A stretch of DNA of 7,118 nt, taken from NCBI GenBank assembly GCA_937927565.1, contig CALBDV010000718.1, positions 1 through 7,118 on the forward strand. The letters run 5' to 3'. The position numbers and the translations under genes were made by a program. The notes under the pieces are model-generated. The model was not told the origin of the DNA, made no database searches, and saw nothing but the letters and a program-made list of their open reading frames with translations. This document shows, in pieces, positions 6,613-7,118 of the stretch (within the stretch, counting starts at the first letter, position 1; each line of letters begins with the position of its first letter). Source of the stretch: an uncultured Holophagales bacterium (lineage in GTDB: Bacteria; Acidobacteriota; Thermoanaerobaculia; UBA5066).

Positions 6613-7118
6613 CTAGCAGGCCGTGGCATAAGCCCGTTTTCGAATCCACAGACTTGAGCCGTCATGTTTGAAGTCGACCGAGCGCCTCTCGTCGCCGCAG
6701 ACGCGGTCGCCGATCAACGGGTGCGAGTAAGGCGCGAATCGCACGTAAAGGAAACGACAGACGAAAAGAATTGCCGCCAGAGCCTCCCGGAGCCGACTCT
6801 GCAGGCCCCGCGGCGTTCCAATCCCGAGCAGCGCATGCAGGATGACGCTCAGGTTCGCGGCCGCGACGTACGACTGGACCTTCTTCGTGACCTCTCGTCT
6901 TCCTCGCACGAAGACGCGGGCGAGTCCACCCGTCCGTTTTAGATGAGCGAAACCGCGCTCCGGAAACTCCGCTCGCAGTTTCTGAAACTGCCTGCCTCGA
7001 CGGCTGCGGGACCGTCGGCGATTGCCATAGAGCGCGCGCTTCCGACGAGCGACGCATTCGTCCCCGTCTCGACGCCTCTGCTTCGTCCAGTTTCTCCGCC
7101 CCCTCTTCGGCTCGGCGA
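6613..7118 (-). CDS. DDE transposase C-terminal part, 5' end outside window
   Basis: On the minus strand a frame is open without stop from 7116 to the TAG at 6613-6615 (167 residues). The order YGNRRRSRSRRGR, then LRAEFPERGFAHLKRTGG, then VAAANLSVILHALLGIGTPRG matches the C-terminal third of a DDE transposase family I recall with ERSFAH...HAAAFNLGLLMR..GVGTPRGLQ. The conserved Glu before RGFAH (about residue 74 of the visible part) is likely the last catalytic acidic residue. The family could be IS1182- or IS5-like; I cannot decide. No stop or frameshift is visible, so the element may be intact beyond the window. The last 50 residues after GTPRGLQSR are less family-like. Confidence 0.65.
   Translation of the reverse strand, partial: AEPKRGRRNWTKQRRRDGDECVARRKRALYGNRRRSRSRRGRQFQKLRAEFPERGFAHLKRTGGLARVFVRGRREVTKKVQSYVAAANLSVILHALLGIGTPRGLQSRLREALAAILFVCRFLYVRFAPYSHPLIGDRVCGDERRSVDFKHDGSSLWIRKRAYATAC

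Noticed and set aside
4926..6964. Similar short strings near 4928 and 6947 (GCGAAACCGCG then CTCCGGA)
   Set aside because: Both encode an R-G-F-A tetrapeptide in unrelated proteins; the match is explained by shared codons.

Overview
The window is GC-rich bacterial DNA with tightly packed genes, ATGA stop/start overlaps and strong G/C preference at third codon positions. Nothing in it fixes the species. A high-GC soil-type bacterium of a lineage rich in insertion sequences fits, but that is inference.

Positions 2-3634 hold four genes on the plus strand, joined by three identical 4-base ATGA overlaps, so they form one translationally coupled operon that begins before the window. In order they encode: the C-terminal part of a BtrH-like protein (cysteine-protease fold, a family that includes an acyltransferase moving acyl groups from carrier proteins); a FabH/KAS III-type thiolase-fold enzyme; a radical SAM enzyme whose motifs resemble the archaeosine-synthase (RaSEA) branch; and a carbamoyltransferase related to ornithine carbamoyltransferase but lacking the usual ornithine-recognition motif.

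Positions 3684-5769 hold two genes on the minus strand, converging on the first operon with about 50 bases between them. In transcription order they are a second radical SAM enzyme (CX3CX2C) and a PLP enzyme of the cysteine synthase family that resembles SbnA, the enzyme of 2,3-diaminopropionate biosynthesis.

The mix of enzymes looks like part of a specialised-metabolite gene cluster. A possible reading, by analogy with the viomycin/capreomycin genes, is that the SbnA-like enzyme starts formation of a beta-amino amino acid such as diaminopropionate, the carbamoyltransferase turns an amine into a ureido group, the KAS III and BtrH-like proteins make or transfer an acyl group held on a carrier protein, and the two radical SAM enzymes do unusual bond chemistry. 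No carrier protein, adenylation enzyme, SbnB partner or exporter lies in the window. I do not recognise this exact gene set as a described pathway.

Positions about 5800-7118 are a mobile-element graveyard: a decayed IS1182-type transposase C-terminus on the plus strand (in-frame stop and frameshift), about 180-370 bases without a recognisable gene, and the C-terminal part of a different DDE transposase on the minus strand that runs off the window end. This probably marks one edge of the biosynthetic locus.
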